Of a DNA stretch of 64,000 bases, positions 12,836 to 25,204 are shown piece by piece. Numbering within the stretch: position 1 is the stretch's first letter; the number at the start of each line of letters is the position of its first letter. The notes under the pieces were generated by a model. It had not been told where the DNA came from. It made no database searches and saw only the letters and a list, made by a program, of their open reading frames with translations. Made by a program: the position numbers and the translations under genes. This stretch comes from Cricetomys ansorgei (taxonomy: Eukaryota > Chordata > Mammalia > Rodentia > Nesomyidae), in NCBI GenBank assembly GCA_026225945.1, contig JAMJFZ010001816.1, positions 9,524,501-9,588,500 of the forward strand. The letters run 5' to 3'.

Positions 12836-13999
12836 TACAAATGAAATTAATGCCCTTATATATATCAATTGACAGTAGGCTGTCTCTCCTTTTTCTTGTA
12901 TGAGAAAACGCAAGGAAGACAGAGTTAAAGAACCAGATAATAAGCCTTACCACACATGTCTACTGGAACTTTGACTTCAACTTCCTAGCTTTCAGACCTA
13001 TGAGGAACTAATATTTATTGTTTGTGAACTGGCTATTTGATCGCAGTTTTCAGAAGAGTCTGAGTAGATTAAAATAGTACTGGTCCAAAGATGCAGGAGG
13101 AGATTAGTTAGAGGTAGTGTATAATATACATAACCAGCAATTTGACACCCTCTAGGAAATCTGAAAATAATAAGTAGTTTGCAGCATTCAAAATAAAAAT
13201 AAACCCTAAACTGTAATAAATTTATGAATTTATGTACAATATTTATGAAAAAAGTGCCAAGCCCCTATTTGCTAAAATACACAATTTTATCACTTTATAT
13301 AATACAAATATCATCCAAAATGTTACTTCTATGGTTATACATAACATTAAATAGACATTGCTTGATTGTGCTAAATTCAATTTCAATTAATTTAGTACTA
13401 TTTTCTCACGTCATATTATAAGTAGACAAATTTAGATCTGTTATATAAATTGGTTCTTTAAGGTAATAGACATTGATATCACATAAATATTAATTAACCA
13501 GCAGGTGACACTTACACAATTACCTGCAGTTACATGGTTCTATAAAGAATGTCATCTATATCAAAGTAAATTCAGATTTCTGAGCATAAAAAACAGAAAT
13601 TAATGATCATGTTGGTAGTAAATTAATTGAGATTTAAATGATATTTGATGTGGGGTTACTTTGGAGGATATGCTGCTAATATTTACAGAATGATGACAAA
13701 TGTCTCATACATGAAGCTAACAACAAAGAAAATGCATTTTTTAATGAAAATCATTGTTTATTTGAGTAATAACTCTTATTGTTTCCAAATATCTTGTATA
13801 TCAAGAATATTATATTTCTCAGACTCTAAAAATAAATTAGGTTTTTTTTTAGTTATTTAGTATTTTAGTATTTAGTTTTTTTAGTTAGTTAGTATTCATG
13901 TATATATCAGCTTATATTTTGAATTTTCAAACAAAAAAGCGAACATTCAGAGTCAAGGTTCAGAGACTATATATGTTTTTGTTTATTTTTATTTTTAAT
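12836..13999. other. Unassigned intergenic sequence
   Basis: AT-rich. The first 250 bases might be an old unrecognised LTR (ttattgtttgtgaactggct at about 13016). The remainder has no recognised family. Frames at 13224-13421 and 13645-13860 are unsupported. Confidence 0.4.
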
Positions 14000-14150
14000 T
14001 TTTTTTTTGGAGATAGGGTTTCTCATTGTTGCAATTCTGGCTATCCTGGAGCTCACTCTGTAGACCAGGGTGGCCTGAAACTCACAGAGATGCACCTACC
14101 TCTGTCTCCCAAGTGCTGGGATAAAAGGTATATGCCACCGCTACCTGGCT
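14000..14150 (-). repeat. B1 SINE, antisense
   Basis: A T-rich tail, then ggagatagggtttctcattg, ggagctcactctgtagacca and cccaagtgctgggataaaag, ending at the reverse complement of the GGCCGGGCG start. It is near full length and moderately diverged. The 89-codon plus-strand frame across it is an antisense B1 artefact. Confidence 0.9.
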
Positions 14151-14248
14151 CAAAGAATATATTTTAAAGCATTCATTAGTTTTGTATTTCCCGCCTCATA
14201 TACATTCTTTATTTGCAATTATCAATGGCTTTATTAATCCCCCTTACT

Positions 14249-14581
14249 GATTACTTCCTATTCCTGTGATAAAACTCATGACCAAGGCACATTATAAATG
14301 AAACTGTTTAATTGTTACAATCCCAATAGGCTAAAGTCCATGATGACAGGTCAAAGGTATGGTGGCAGAAATACTTGAAAATTCACATCTCCAGCCACAA
14401 GCAGGAAGCAGAGAGCTAACTGGGAATGGAACAGTGTTTTGAAGCCTCATAATCTGCAGCTCCTGATACATCTTCTCAAACAAGGCCACACTTTCTAAAT
14501 CTTCCCAAATAGTTTCACCAACTGGGGACCATGTATTCAAACATATGAGCCTCTGGTGGCTTTCTCATTCAAATAACCACA
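14249..14581 (-). mobile_element. MaLR-like LTR, same family as 11638-12021
   Basis: Plus-strand landmarks are cctgtgataaaactcatgac at the start, gtcaaaggtatggtggcaga in the middle and atatgagcctctggtggctt near the end, closing with AACCACA. Order and spacing match the 384-bp element at 11638, but it is shorter and more diverged. A clean target duplication was not found. Confidence 0.55.
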
Positions 14582-14935
14582 ATCACAAAGACCAATATAT
14601 TTTGCTGATTTGAAATTCAATGTTGATCTCATTTTAAGTAACAGTCAATCTATTCTGATCAGTAACTGACTCTATAAGAAAGTCAGTATTTAATGTTCCA
14701 ATAAATACTAAAAGAATATTATGAAATGTGTTAATTTGGAAAATACAAGTAACATTGACTTAGTAACACATGTGGATTCACCTATTTTTTAGGATCAAAC
14801 CATTTTTTCCCAAATTAATTATTAATATTGCTGATTACCTTAGAACATAATGGATTTACATTTAAGTATGTTAAATTATACCAATGGAGAAATTATAAAA
14901 GTATGGTTTGTTTTGATTTGGTTTATTTTATTATT
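14582..14935. other. Unassigned intergenic sequence
   Basis: AT-rich; nothing recognised. Confidence 0.5.
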
Positions 14936-15062
14936 TTATTTTATTTTATGAGTGTTTTTGCCTACATGTATGTATATATGTGTACAATGTATATGCCCAA
15001 TGCCAACAGAGGCCAGAAGAGGGTGTTAAATCACCTGGAACTTATACTAACCAGAATCCCTG
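14936..15062 (-). repeat. B3 SINE fragment, antisense
   Basis: A TTTTA-rich tail leads into gtttttgcctacatgtatgt and then the typical ccagaagagggtgttaaatc (about 15013-15032). The tRNA-like half is missing. Confidence 0.65.
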
Positions 15063-15944
15063 AAATTATGAATGTTTGTTAGTCACAACGTGGATGCTAA
15101 GAGCCCAATACAGTTCTGCAAGTGTAGCAAATGATTTTGATATGAGTCATCAGTCCAATTAAATAGCAAGCAATTCTTAAACTATATTAATTTAATGACA
15201 AATCATGCTTAATCTTTTTCTAATTAAATATTGTTTATAAAAAACAGCACTGTAAAAGTCTGCACTGGTGAGTTCTCAAAAATGTACATATTCAGATGCC
15301 AAAAGTAAAAGCTTTAGTAACTACTTCAAAACCCAGTAGATATGCAAGCATCTAAAATATTGGGTATAAGTGTTAGATAATGAGAAATTATTTTGAAAAT
15401 CATTGGATTTGTGATGCCTAATAGAATTTACAGGCATATGAAGATATAAGCTGGAAGACCTCAGCAATATTTATCATGGTCAGGTTTTAATAACTACTCG
15501 ATTCAATTAGGAGATACTCAGGGCATTATTATTAAAGCTCATCTTTTAGTTCATCTATAGAAGTATTTTTCAGAAAGGATCAGCCAGGTAAGACGTGGCT
15601 ATATGTGCATAGTACCTTTCCAAAGATTTGAGTTGCAGACTGAATATAACAAAGTTATCTGTGTGTCAGCATTTATTAATCTCTGCTTCTTCATCAATTT
15701 GGATGTATGATATTAATGTGGATTTTACCAGTGATGGAATGCTTTGCTGCCATTTTATTCAAGGTTATTATACATTCTTATACAACGAAGGAATATAATT
15801 ATTCCTTCTCTTTATTTATTTCAGTCAGATATAATTCTCAATCAATGAGGCAAGTGACTAACACAATATTCAAACAACAGTGATCAAGCAGAGATTCAGA
15901 AGCAAATTATATTTCTTTGTGAAGTGATAATTGGCAAACCAGAG
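15063..15944. other. Unassigned intergenic sequence
   Basis: No repeat, exon or RNA gene recognised. Confidence 0.5.
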
Positions 15945-16130
15945 TTTCAAAATATCTTGAATATCAAGAATATCCTTGCCTCTAAGTTCTTGACTTGATT
16001 TCCTACCCTGAACTTCCTCAATGATGAATTGCCACTTGGAATAACAAACCAAATAAGCCACGGACCCTTAAGTTGTCTGTGATAAGGGTGTTTTAATCCA
16101 AGCAACAGAATGAAAATAGAACATCTTTCT
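15945..16130 (+). repeat. MaLR-like LTR 3' end, diverged
   Basis: The words aataagccacggacccttaa and gataagggtgttttaatcca, then a degenerate aagcaacagaatg, follow the order found at the 3' end of the MaLR-like family but in the opposite orientation to the copies at 11638 and 14249. The aataagcc word sits where AATAAA is expected. High divergence leaves the call uncertain. Confidence 0.4.
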
Positions 16131-17013
16131 TATTAGAAGCTTTTGCAATATTGCAAAAAATATCATGCACATCTAGTGCAACTATTCCAGATTGTAGAGG
16201 GTAAATGCTGAATATGTAAGATTAAATGGTTTCAAGAAGGACATCCTGGGGAGCAACCTGGAAATAGGGTAAAAGACACTATAAAGCCAAAGGTCTCTAC
16301 ATTATTTTTAGGGTTAGACAATTATATGAATGCTTATCTAGTACATGAATCCACAGTGCTTACATATTTATAATAATATGAATATGCTATGTTATGAAAG
16401 AAAAAATATAAAAATAAGATATTCATCATAATATGTACAATATTCAGTCCTTTACTCTTGGGTTGAACTAAACATCTTCTCCCTCTGTTCTATGTAACAA
16501 TAAATTCAGGTCCAATGAGTCAGGATTCAATTTCTGCCGTTCTACAACTCCAGAGGACCTGAATCCTGTTACTACAAAATGTTATTTGGTATTAAGTAAA
16601 CCTTCTAGTAAGAGAGATATAAAGAAGGAGAAAAGGGAAGGGAAAGTTATAAGATTATTTTATAATAGAAAGTGATGTGGCTGGAGCATGTGCAGAAGTA
16701 AACTAAGTCTGTAGTTTTACAGAAAAAATTGTGGCATCAAAGAAAAAATGAAATCTGGCAAAATGGTAAAACTCAACCTACACACTGACATTAACTATAA
16801 GGCTTGGATAAATTGTTATATCACAATTTTTAGAGAGAAGAAATTACTTTTATTTCATGGTTTTACATTGGCCTACTTTGAAAAATGGGTATCTTCTGGT
16901 TATATGACTGAGTGATGTTCTCAATTAAGATGAGAATAATTGCTACTAGTCTCTTGACATTCTTTATAAAATACACTTTTGTAAATAAAATGTTTTCATT
17001 GCACTTTGGAGAC
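16131..17013. other. Unassigned intergenic sequence
   Basis: AT-rich, nothing recognised. Confidence 0.5.
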
Positions 17014-17918
17014 TGTAGAGGAATAGGCCTGTGTGACAACTAGGAAGGGTCTATATTACAGGGATCTATATGAACGGATCACATTTAGAGGCCTGTGTGG
17101 TCCGGATTCAATGAAGAAAAAATGTTAGGAATGTGGATACACACATTCAATCCCAGTATTCAGAAGGTAATGGTGGTCCATGCCATTAATTCCTAAAGGA
17201 GAAACTGTGTAAAAGCAGACACAGGAGGCAGAGCTCAGAAAGATTCGGTGTCACACAAGAAGTGAAGTCTGAGATGAGTCAGTGAAGGATAGGCAAAGTG
17301 AATAATCAGAGGAAGAGTTAGCAGAGTGAGGACAGCGCCAATTCTCACCATATAAAGGCAGGCTCTCAACTCAGAGACGAGTTAGTTACAACAGAGTCAG
17401 TTACAGCAGGCAGTATGAGGTGAGAGTCTGAAGCATACTGACTGGGGATAAGGCAGAGAAACAGAGAAACATAAAGCCAGCTTGGCAGAATAAGTAAGTT
17501 TCAGTCGTGAAGAGTGAGTTCAGTTTGAACCTTAGCAGAGCAGTTTAGTCTGAGGAAGTCATAATCATCCAGAGTAAGCTACAATGGAAAGAGCTCAGTC
17601 AGAAACAGTAACCCAGCTTAGAAGAGATCAGTCTGAACCAGCATCTTGGAGAAGAGTTTGAGCCAGAAGAGCAGGCATGAGTTGAGCCAAGAGTCATATT
17701 TCAAAAGGAACTGATCAAAATGGCTTAGTCAGCAGCAAGTCTCAGAGGTTAATTAGATTGCACAAAGGATAATTGTTTTATACTGTATGAAGGCTGAGAT
17801 CAAAGCTGTTCATTTCTAGGAGTAAAAGTATGGAGGCTTGATGCTCCAGGGCTCTATATCGAGAACTGGTGACTGAATTAGACAAGAGAACAAACAGCCA
17901 TTTTACTCTGAAGCTACG
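17014..17918 (+). mobile_element. Near full-length LTR, class II-like family (copy 3)
   Basis: At about 905 bp this is one of the two longest copies. It starts TGTAGAGGAATAGGCC. The U3 includes a B1-like module (ggtggtccatgccattaatt) at about 17173. A TATA box, TATAAAGG, lies at 17351-17358. Some 500 nt of sequence follow, rich in degenerate CAGTCTGAA words. The 3' end retains gaattagacaagagaacaaa, where AACAAA stands in place of the AATAAA of other copies. The terminal CTACA is mutated to about CTACG. No internal retroviral region flanks it. Confidence 0.75.
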
Positions 17919-18474
17919 GCTTCATCAGATAAATACAAAAACTTTTGACATTAAAAGGTGTAATTTTGAGACATCAAGAGCATAATAGTGTTAATAAGAA
18001 TAACTCTTAATAAATATCCATTCCATTATCCTGAAATATCTTTAACAAATACATCATCATTTTGTAGTCATAATTTTGATAAGGGAGGTCTTTAGGGCAA
18101 AATACAGTTTAAATTGCCTTCCATTTTTAAGCCTAGTTAATGAACATAGAAGGAAAGAAATTAATCATAATTAGGCAATTAGCAATTATGACAAACAGTA
18201 CGGTTTACCTTTAATTATCAAATAGAAGAGATTTACGGTAGGGAAAATAACCTAAGACTAATTAATGATGACCACCAAGTCTCCTGTTCATACAGTGTAT
18301 GTTAGTTAGCCTATAATTTCAGTACATAATAAAGAACAAACTTTCACAGAGGCCTAAAAAATAAAGCCTAATTTCTTCAATGAGCACACAGAGAGCTTGT
18401 TACAACTGTGATGTAGGACCCTGGCTACCCGACTCTGTGTACCTTGTTTGTTGTGGTGGGGTGATCATTACTGC
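17919..18474. other. Unassigned intergenic sequence
   Basis: AT-rich with no recognised family. Confidence 0.5.
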
Positions 18475-18492
18475 ATACACACACACACACAC

Positions 18493-18544
<52 letters not shown>

Positions 18545-18571
18545 TTAAATATAAATATATATTTATATTTA
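18475..18571. repeat. Compound (CA)n(TA)n microsatellite
   Basis: A CA run to 18492 is followed by a long TA run and an AT-rich tail to about 18571. Two overlapping plus-strand frames read through it as Tyr/Ile repeats and are not genes. Confidence 0.95.
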
Positions 18572-19079
18572 TCTGGTTACTCAGCTCATGCAGCATGTAC
18601 TATAGTTCACAATTTAGGCTAAAATTTCTAAGGAAACAGTGAAATAGGAGTCTATTATGGGATGTCTTACAAATAGCTAAAAAACAAGGTAGTATAATTT
18701 TGATTACAAACAGAGTAAACATTGAAAACAAATGTAACCCATCCCAGGGATGACTGCCTTTATTTGGTAACATAGTGTAGTAGAAGCAAGTCTTTTATTT
18801 TATTTCTTCCCTGTGGATGCAGTGTAGTAAGTCAGGTGTCTCTCCAACCATCCTGCCTTGCTCAACTTAATCAACTTCAATCTCTCAAACTGGGAGTTGA
18901 AATAATCACTTTCTTAACCTTTATCAGTTTAATTTTATTTTAAATTCTCAATTTTATGTACTTTGTTTTTATCAGGTAGTTTATCCCAGCTTTAGCAAAA
19001 TAATTAATTCAATTTCTTAATGATTCACAAGGAAAGTTAATTAATTAGTGTCATGTAACTTTAGAAAAAGTTATGCTGT
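18572..19079. other. Unassigned intergenic sequence
   Basis: Nothing recognised. Confidence 0.5.
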
Positions 19080-19260
19080 AGGCTAGGCATAGTGGTGAAC
19101 AACATTAATCCCCGTGATGAGGAGGCAATGGCAGGTAGATTTCTGTAAGTTGGAGGTCAGCCTGGTTAATATAGGGAGTTCCAGGATGACCTGAGCTATG
19201 TATGGAGACCCTGTCCCAAAGCACAAAGAAACAACAACAGGAAACAAAATAACAAAAACT
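19080..19260 (+). repeat. B1 SINE, diverged
   Basis: Sense B1: ggctaggcatagtggtgaac at the start, gaggcaatggcaggtagatt in the middle, ggaccctgtcccaaa-like end at about 19205-19220, then an A-rich tail with CAACAAC units. It is more diverged than the B1 at 55837. Confidence 0.75.
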
Positions 19261-19284
19261 TTACTATGAAGCTTAGGGAACACA

Positions 19285-19762
19285 ATGAAAGAGATTGAGA
19301 AGGTAGAACTGGGACTAGTGGGGTTGAGGACACCACGAGAACAAGCTTCACAGAATCAACTGACTAACACTCTTAAGGGCTCACAGAGACTTAAGAAGTA
19401 GGCATGGAGCCTGCATGGCCACCTACATGTATTATATGAGTGTCCAGCTTGTTGCTCTTCTAGGGAGTGAATGTGTGTGTGTGGAAGGGTTTCTTTGACC
19501 CTTTTAACTGCCTTTGTGACCCTTTCCCTCCTACTGGGTTGCCTTGTCCAGACATGATGTAGGGGCTCATGACAGGTCTGTTTCATCTTGTTATATACTG
19601 TTTGAGTGGTAACCTTGGGAGGCCTGCTCTCTTCTGAGAGGAAGTTAAGGGGGCCATGGAGGAGAGAGAAGAAAAGGGGAGCTGGTGAAATAGGGAAAGA
19701 AGAGTATGGGGGTCTGGATATATTATATGAGAAAAGGAAAATAAATTTTAAAAATAAAGTGT
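19285..19762 (+). mobile_element. L1 3' UTR, sense
   Basis: Typical muroid L1 3' UTR: agggctcacagagacttaag, then ctcctactgggttgccttgt (about 19528-19547), then aaccttgggaggcctgctct. A purine-rich stretch and an AATAAA-bearing A-rich tail end at about 19762. ORF2 is absent, so the copy is strongly 5' truncated. Frames of 74-76 codons on both strands here are artefacts. Confidence 0.8.
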
Positions 19763-20801
19763 ATAAATTTTTAGGGGATATATACAGCTTTGCTTTATTA
19801 CAGAAGATATTTACAGGAAAAAGTAAATAGGAATTTTATTGTCTAAGATTGATTATAATATGTAATAGGCAAAATGAACTATTCTTAGTTTAACACACCA
19901 AATTGTTTCTCCCTTGGAAGAAATCAGTGAATACTGCTTTCTACCCAAAGACTGAATGAAAAAAAGCATGTATAAAAGGTATATTTGTGATTCCAAAAAT
20001 AAATTTTCTAAATGGCACAAAGTATAAGGAGGGAAAATATCATATATAAAATGAGATAGAAGAGTTTCATGATTTTACAATATAAGTATAATTCAACAAA
20101 TTAGAGGGAAAAATTGGAAGAGAATATACACAAGCAAACATAATATTTTAGAAACTAATGATGGAACACTTAATATATATATATTTATTAATTCATCCTA
20201 TATGTGGATATTAAAATATACTACATGATATGTATGTGTAGATATATTTATTCATAAATATTTTTGCTCTCTGAACTAAAAAGTTCCATAACTAAAAAAG
20301 GCCTAGAAAGAATGACCAACCAAAGAGTGATAATATATTCTAATACTTAGATTATGATCTTGGAATTTCATTTCTAGTTCTCAGAAATCAAAGGTTTTTG
20401 GTTACCAAAAAGGATAACCTTATATTTGAGCAGAAATCATATAAACTAACCTTATAGTGTGTTATGATTCCAGATAGCATGAAGCTTTTAAAGGTTAATA
20501 TTACCAGTTGCATATTCAATTTGACGAAGATTCAACTTCAGTAAGCTAGAATGATGTGAATTTTAATAACTTCATTATTACAATGAAACTAACCATAATT
20601 GTTGTATTCATGAGTTTACAATAATGTAAAAAAAATTTTGAAGTTCCACACACATCAGAAAAAACATTCAACATATGGTGAATAAAACAAAATAGTTGAG
20701 CACTCACTGTGGTTTTCCTGGTTATACTATACTACATAATTGCTAAAAGTAGAAGTTACAAGTGACCTCGTATAAAGATATTTCAAAGAATGAAAAGACT
20801 G
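19763..20801. other. Unassigned intergenic sequence
   Basis: Very AT-rich; no repeat or exon recognised. Confidence 0.5.
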
Positions 20802-21131
20802 TACAAAGTTATTCCAAATAATAAAAAGAAAATATTTTGTAAATAATACAATGTTTGTAATTCTTTGAAAATGATTATTCTGTAAATATTAAGGTTAAAC
20901 CTTTAAAAGGTTAAAACAAGAAGGAAATCTCAGGACAGTGTGTTTCCTTCTGTCTCTCTCTGTCTCTACAAAGTTATTCCAAATAATAAAAAGAAAATAT
21001 TTTGTAAATAATACAATATTTGAATTTCTTTGAAAATGATTATTCTGTAAATATTAAGCTTAAACCTTTAAAAGGTTAAAACAAGAAGGAAATCTCAGGA
21101 CAGTATGTTTCCTTCTGTCTCTCTCTGTCTC
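20802..21131 (+). repeat. 165-bp tandem duplication
   Basis: Two consecutive units, 20802-20966 and 20967-21131, each starting TACAAAGTTATTCC and ending in a CTGTCTCTCT tract, differ at only about five positions (for example AAGGTT versus AAGCTT and CAGTGTG versus CAGTATG). The high identity points to a recent duplication, plausibly mediated by the CT-rich tract at the unit boundary. Confidence 0.93.
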
Positions 21132-21165
21132 TCTCTGTCACTCTCTGTCTCTGTCTCACACCCAT
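21105..21165. repeat. (TCTCTG)n-like simple repeat
   Basis: TCTCTCTGTC units follow the second unit of the duplication and extend to about 21165. Confidence 0.85.
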
Positions 21166-21879
21166 AAACAAATGATAATCATTCTCTTAACAGAGATAGG
21201 CAAATAAAGTCATCTTCCTGCCCGGTGTTAGGACATTAATGGTTCTGAAATACATGTAGAACTATACAATGTTTATTCAATCTTTAAAGAAAAAAAAAAG
21301 ATTCTCAAAATCTTTCAGGTCAAACAGGCTTACCAAGTTTTCCTATATCTAAAACTTAAGAAGAGGAGAAGGATAAAGAGGAACCTCTAAATTCAGTACA
21401 TTTTGAATTGCAGTGAATATTGAAAAGTTAGAGAGACTAAACTTGAATGTCAATGACATACATCCCTATGACTTTGAAATGTGATGAAGAGAGTACTACA
21501 GAGTCAGACATGTTTAGTTATGAAAGTTTGGAGGATCCTGCTATATACTTGACTGAGGAAAGAACCTTCAAAGGGGTTGCAAGAATCTGTTTTTCTTGAC
21601 CTGGTTGCCATTGTCTTCCATACTCGATTGGTTTAGCTCCTTTCCACCCTTTGTCTCATCATGAACTGACTGGTTACAATAAGTTCCTACACAATAAAGG
21701 ACCTGAAAAATCATTGCTACCTAGTGATGCCAGCCTTTATAGTGCACCAGCATCCACATTCCTTATGTTTTTATTTGATGGTATTTTAAACAAAGCTACT
21801 GCTCTCCTAGTTACATAAAACTGTAGTAACATCCATACAGTGTGTTGATGCTTGCCTGCAAAGCCAATATCTGGATGGC
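21166..21879. other. Unassigned intergenic sequence
   Basis: Includes a segment at 21600-21720 (ctacacaataaaggacctga) that could be an old LTR end. Otherwise nothing recognised. Confidence 0.4.
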
Positions 21880-21990
21880 AAAAAAGAAGGGATCAGAATT
21901 CAGGGTCATCTTCCACAATATGGTGAATATGGGGTCCATCTTGGCTACATAAATATCTATCTCAATAAGCCAAATAAAACGAAGGGTAAA
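21880..21990 (+). repeat. Diverged B4/B1-type SINE fragment
   Basis: The order gaattcagggtcatcttcca, ggtccatcttggctacataa and ctcaataagccaaataaaac matches the 3' half of a B4 or B1-like SINE with an A-rich end. The short 60-codon minus frame here is not a gene. Confidence 0.5.
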
Positions 21991-22675
21991 CAATTCAATT
22001 GTGTATTATAAACCACTTGGTAGTGACCATAAATAGCCAATTCTCTTTTATATATTTGTATCTCTCTCTTATTATTAGCTTAGAATGTATTCTTTTTACT
22101 AACAAAAAAAAAATTACAAGGGTGCCCTGCATACTGACAACAGACTTTTATGCCTACCCAGTGTTTTGACTGATACAGATGGGGTACTTACCTAGAGCAT
22201 TTTTGTTTATAACTGCACTCTATTTTGATGGTACAAAGAGAAATCTCCAGATGGATTGCTCAGGATGAGTTCTTATCATCACAGGGATTCTTGGCTGACT
22301 GTGAATGGTACGATTTTCTTTTCTAATATGTTGCTCCTCAATAAACACACTTTAAATGCTGTTTGGGAACTACATGGTAGAAAACATTCAATACAGGTTG
22401 ATTTCATTAATTGCTTAAGGAGAGTATTCTGTAGATAGAAAACTGATGAAAATCAATGAGAATTGAGTCTGTAACAATTGTTGAGGTTCTATCAGAGAGG
22501 CATTAACCAGATGAATTCAACAAGAAGTGCTGTAACACATTCATATGCATAATTTTTGAGTATGCTGGTTTGTCATCATTGATTCATATTTTAATTAGTC
22601 CAGAGGAAACTGTCATGGAATAAAAGTACACCTTCAGTAAGAGTATTCCTTTTCATGAAAAGCATTTTCAAACTA
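21991..22675. other. Unassigned intergenic sequence
   Basis: Nothing recognised; the 60-codon frame at 22256-22438 is unsupported. Confidence 0.5.
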
Positions 22676-22708
<33 letters not shown>

Positions 22709-22726
22709 ATAATAATAATAATAATG
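22676..22726. repeat. (AAT)n microsatellite
   Basis: About 17 AAT units with one CAAT interruption. Confidence 0.95.
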
Positions 22727-24819
22727 CAGCACTCAACGATTTGATTCATGAGAAGTACCTGATTATTGGATTTCCTAAACATGCTGGAAAAGATGCCCCT
22801 AAGAGAGTTTCATTTCAGCTTTTGTATGTTTTGGGATCAAGCTAAGTCTCTCATAGTATAATATGGATCCCAAGGTGCCCATGAACATGTTCTTCTGTTT
22901 TCTTTTGTGTGCCAATTAGTTTTTGCAGAACTTAAGTCTTCCCAGATATTTGTGAATCTTTAAATATTTTTCTTATAAAACTGTGATTTCTCATTAATAA
23001 GTTTTTAAATTCAAATTCCCCTTAGAATTGTAGTATTTGCAATCCATTTATTTTCTACCAGGATGTTTACATTACTCCTTCTGTGACTTTCTTTTTTGAG
23101 CTCTAATGATTTTCTTAGTTCAGTAAGAGTATGGCATGCTAAACAACTGGTTTCATTTATAAGATTCCTTAAAATGCTACGAAACCTACAACATAGCTTT
23201 TAATTACATATGTTTTGAAGTTATTAAAGTGAGAAATATACCAAAATGAGAAACTACATTTAAATACACAAAGAATTTTAATGAAAGACTTTATGAGCAT
23301 ATTGATGGAGTGATAAGGATTTAAGATGCTCCAATTATCATGAGATAGCTTATGAGGGAAAGAAAACGACACTGAGAAAATGCCTTTAGTGTTGTATAAA
23401 TATTAAGCAGTAGTAAAATAAATCAACGCATACTGTCCATACTGTGCTTCTGCTTACTTATTTAGATATAACCAAATATCAGAGTGACCAGCAATTAAAT
23501 AACTGTTTTTTATTAAATTGGAATATCTGATTTGTACATAAAAAGGTAATATTGCTTTTACATGTGTATTTGAGAGATATTTATCTGCTCTCAGAATTTT
23601 TTTCCATGATGTATCTAGGCTAATTTAAGCAAACCACTTTATTTTTACACAGTACAGGCCATTAAACTATAAAGACATGAAATGTATCCTTATGGTTGCT
23701 ATGTGGATGGTTCTGTATATCTTTTTTTCACCCCCCTCTTGACTAGTATAAAACTTGTTTCACATATAAAAATTATACTAATTAATAAAAACATTTGTTT
23801 CATAAAATAGCTTTCTAGTTCTAAAACTGCAAAATGAGTTACAAGACCAAAATGAGCATCAGTGTGAGGCTCACTGTGGACATACCTCATGGTGCTTACT
23901 CTCACAATTCATAAGCTAGCTAGCCTGCAATATTTAAGCATAACCATACTTTTAACGTTGTCGTGATTATCCCATTCTGACTCAATAGGGAAATGAACAA
24001 AGCCAGATGATTTTACTTTGAATGCTGTATCATTTCTAATTTTAGGTCATAAGATTTAAATGAGCCAAACAGAAATTCAATCACATTAGTGGATTAAGAT
24101 AAAAGGATAGATTTTTAAATTAATGATCCTATTGAGTTGCACAGATATAAATTCTACCAGATGATAAAACTGAGTACCCCAACAGCTCTCATCTGTTTAA
24201 GCAGCAGTGTTGGGAAACTAAGATGAATTTAGACATAAATTGCAATGTGTACAAGATTATTTTCTTGTCTGGCAACTTTCTCTTCAAAGGGAAACCTCTC
24301 ATTCTCTAGTCCTTCCGAGGAGAGTTGTCTCTAACAACAACAAAAAAAAAAGGTGAAATCAGATACCAGCCATTGACAGGGTTTGAAGAGAATTTACTTG
24401 TCACAGTGCTTATTTAACAGGTGGTTGCTACTTACAAGATACTCTGACTTTTTTTGGATTATGCTAGACACTTTTTTATTTCACAAGTGAAATCACCTTT
24501 ATAACACGTAAGGCATTTCTAGGTAGTGAGGGAAACAAAGCCCCCCCCTAGGGAAGGATGAATTTTTCTAGTTGTCATGATTAAATATATTCTTCTTGAA
24601 AACTGTAATAAGAATAAATGTCCAATTTTGCCCAGTGATGGTTTACCATCCCTCATAGAATCCTACCCGGAATAACAATTTCATGCCCAGAATTACATCT
24701 CTGGCTCTCACACTGGCAATAATAATTTTTCTCCCCTTATTACTGTACATTTTCCTGCCACCTAGTGTTATACTAAGCATTTTTATGAACACATAAGGAA
24801 AGTCTCCTGGCTATAAACT
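22727..24819. other. Unassigned intergenic sequence
   Basis: Unique-looking DNA with no recognised repeat. Short homopolymers occur: A at 24342-24351 and C at 24541-24548. Frames of 67-68 codons on the minus strand are unsupported. Confidence 0.45.
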
Positions 24820-24965
24820 TATTTTTATTTATTTTAAATTAATGTATAAAACCACGGATTTCATATAGTATGTTCATACATGTATATCATTTTACTTTGC
24901 TCATATTCATTCCAATCACTCTGCCTTGCCATTCCTCTCCATCTCCTCTCCTCTCCTTCACATCA
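24820..24965 (-). mobile_element. Possible L1 3' end, antisense
   Basis: An A/T tail (tttatttattttaaattaat) is followed by gttcatacatgtatatcatt and a pyrimidine-rich run (tctccatctcctctcctctc), the pattern of a short antisense old L1 3' UTR. Confidence 0.4.
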
Positions 24966-25064
24966 CAATTAATGTTAAACAAAGTAAAACCACTAAGTTC
25001 CAACCATAAGACTACTGAGCAAGGATGCTCAGACATATGACCTAGATAGTGTAACTGAACTTTT

Positions 25065-25190
25065 TAATGCAAGCTTGCAATCCTAGCCATTCTCAAGTCT
25101 GAAGCAGGAGGATCCAAAGTTGAAGGCCTGCCTGATTTACAGAGTAAGGTGAAACCAGCCTAGATAATAAAAATCTGCTTAAAACATATA
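25065..25190 (+). repeat. Old B1-like monomer
   Basis: Sense order: cttgcaatcctagccattct, gaagcaggaggatccaaagt, gcctgcctgatttacagagt. This matches a highly diverged 7SL-derived monomer (B1/PB1 type). Confidence 0.55.
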
Positions 25191-25204
25191 AAATAGCAAA
25201 AATT

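Noticed and set aside
14249..14581. Considered a hAT-type (URR1-like) DNA transposon
   Set aside because: The related copy at 11638-12021 has TGT...ACA ends and a 5-bp duplication, which suits an LTR better than the 8-bp duplication of hAT elements.
17014..17918. Considered an intact provirus starting here
   Set aside because: No primer-binding site, gag or pol follows the LTR, and no second LTR lies in the same orientation at a suitable distance with internal sequence between.
18380..18642. Tyr/Ile-repeat frames
   Set aside because: Translation of the CA/TA microsatellite.
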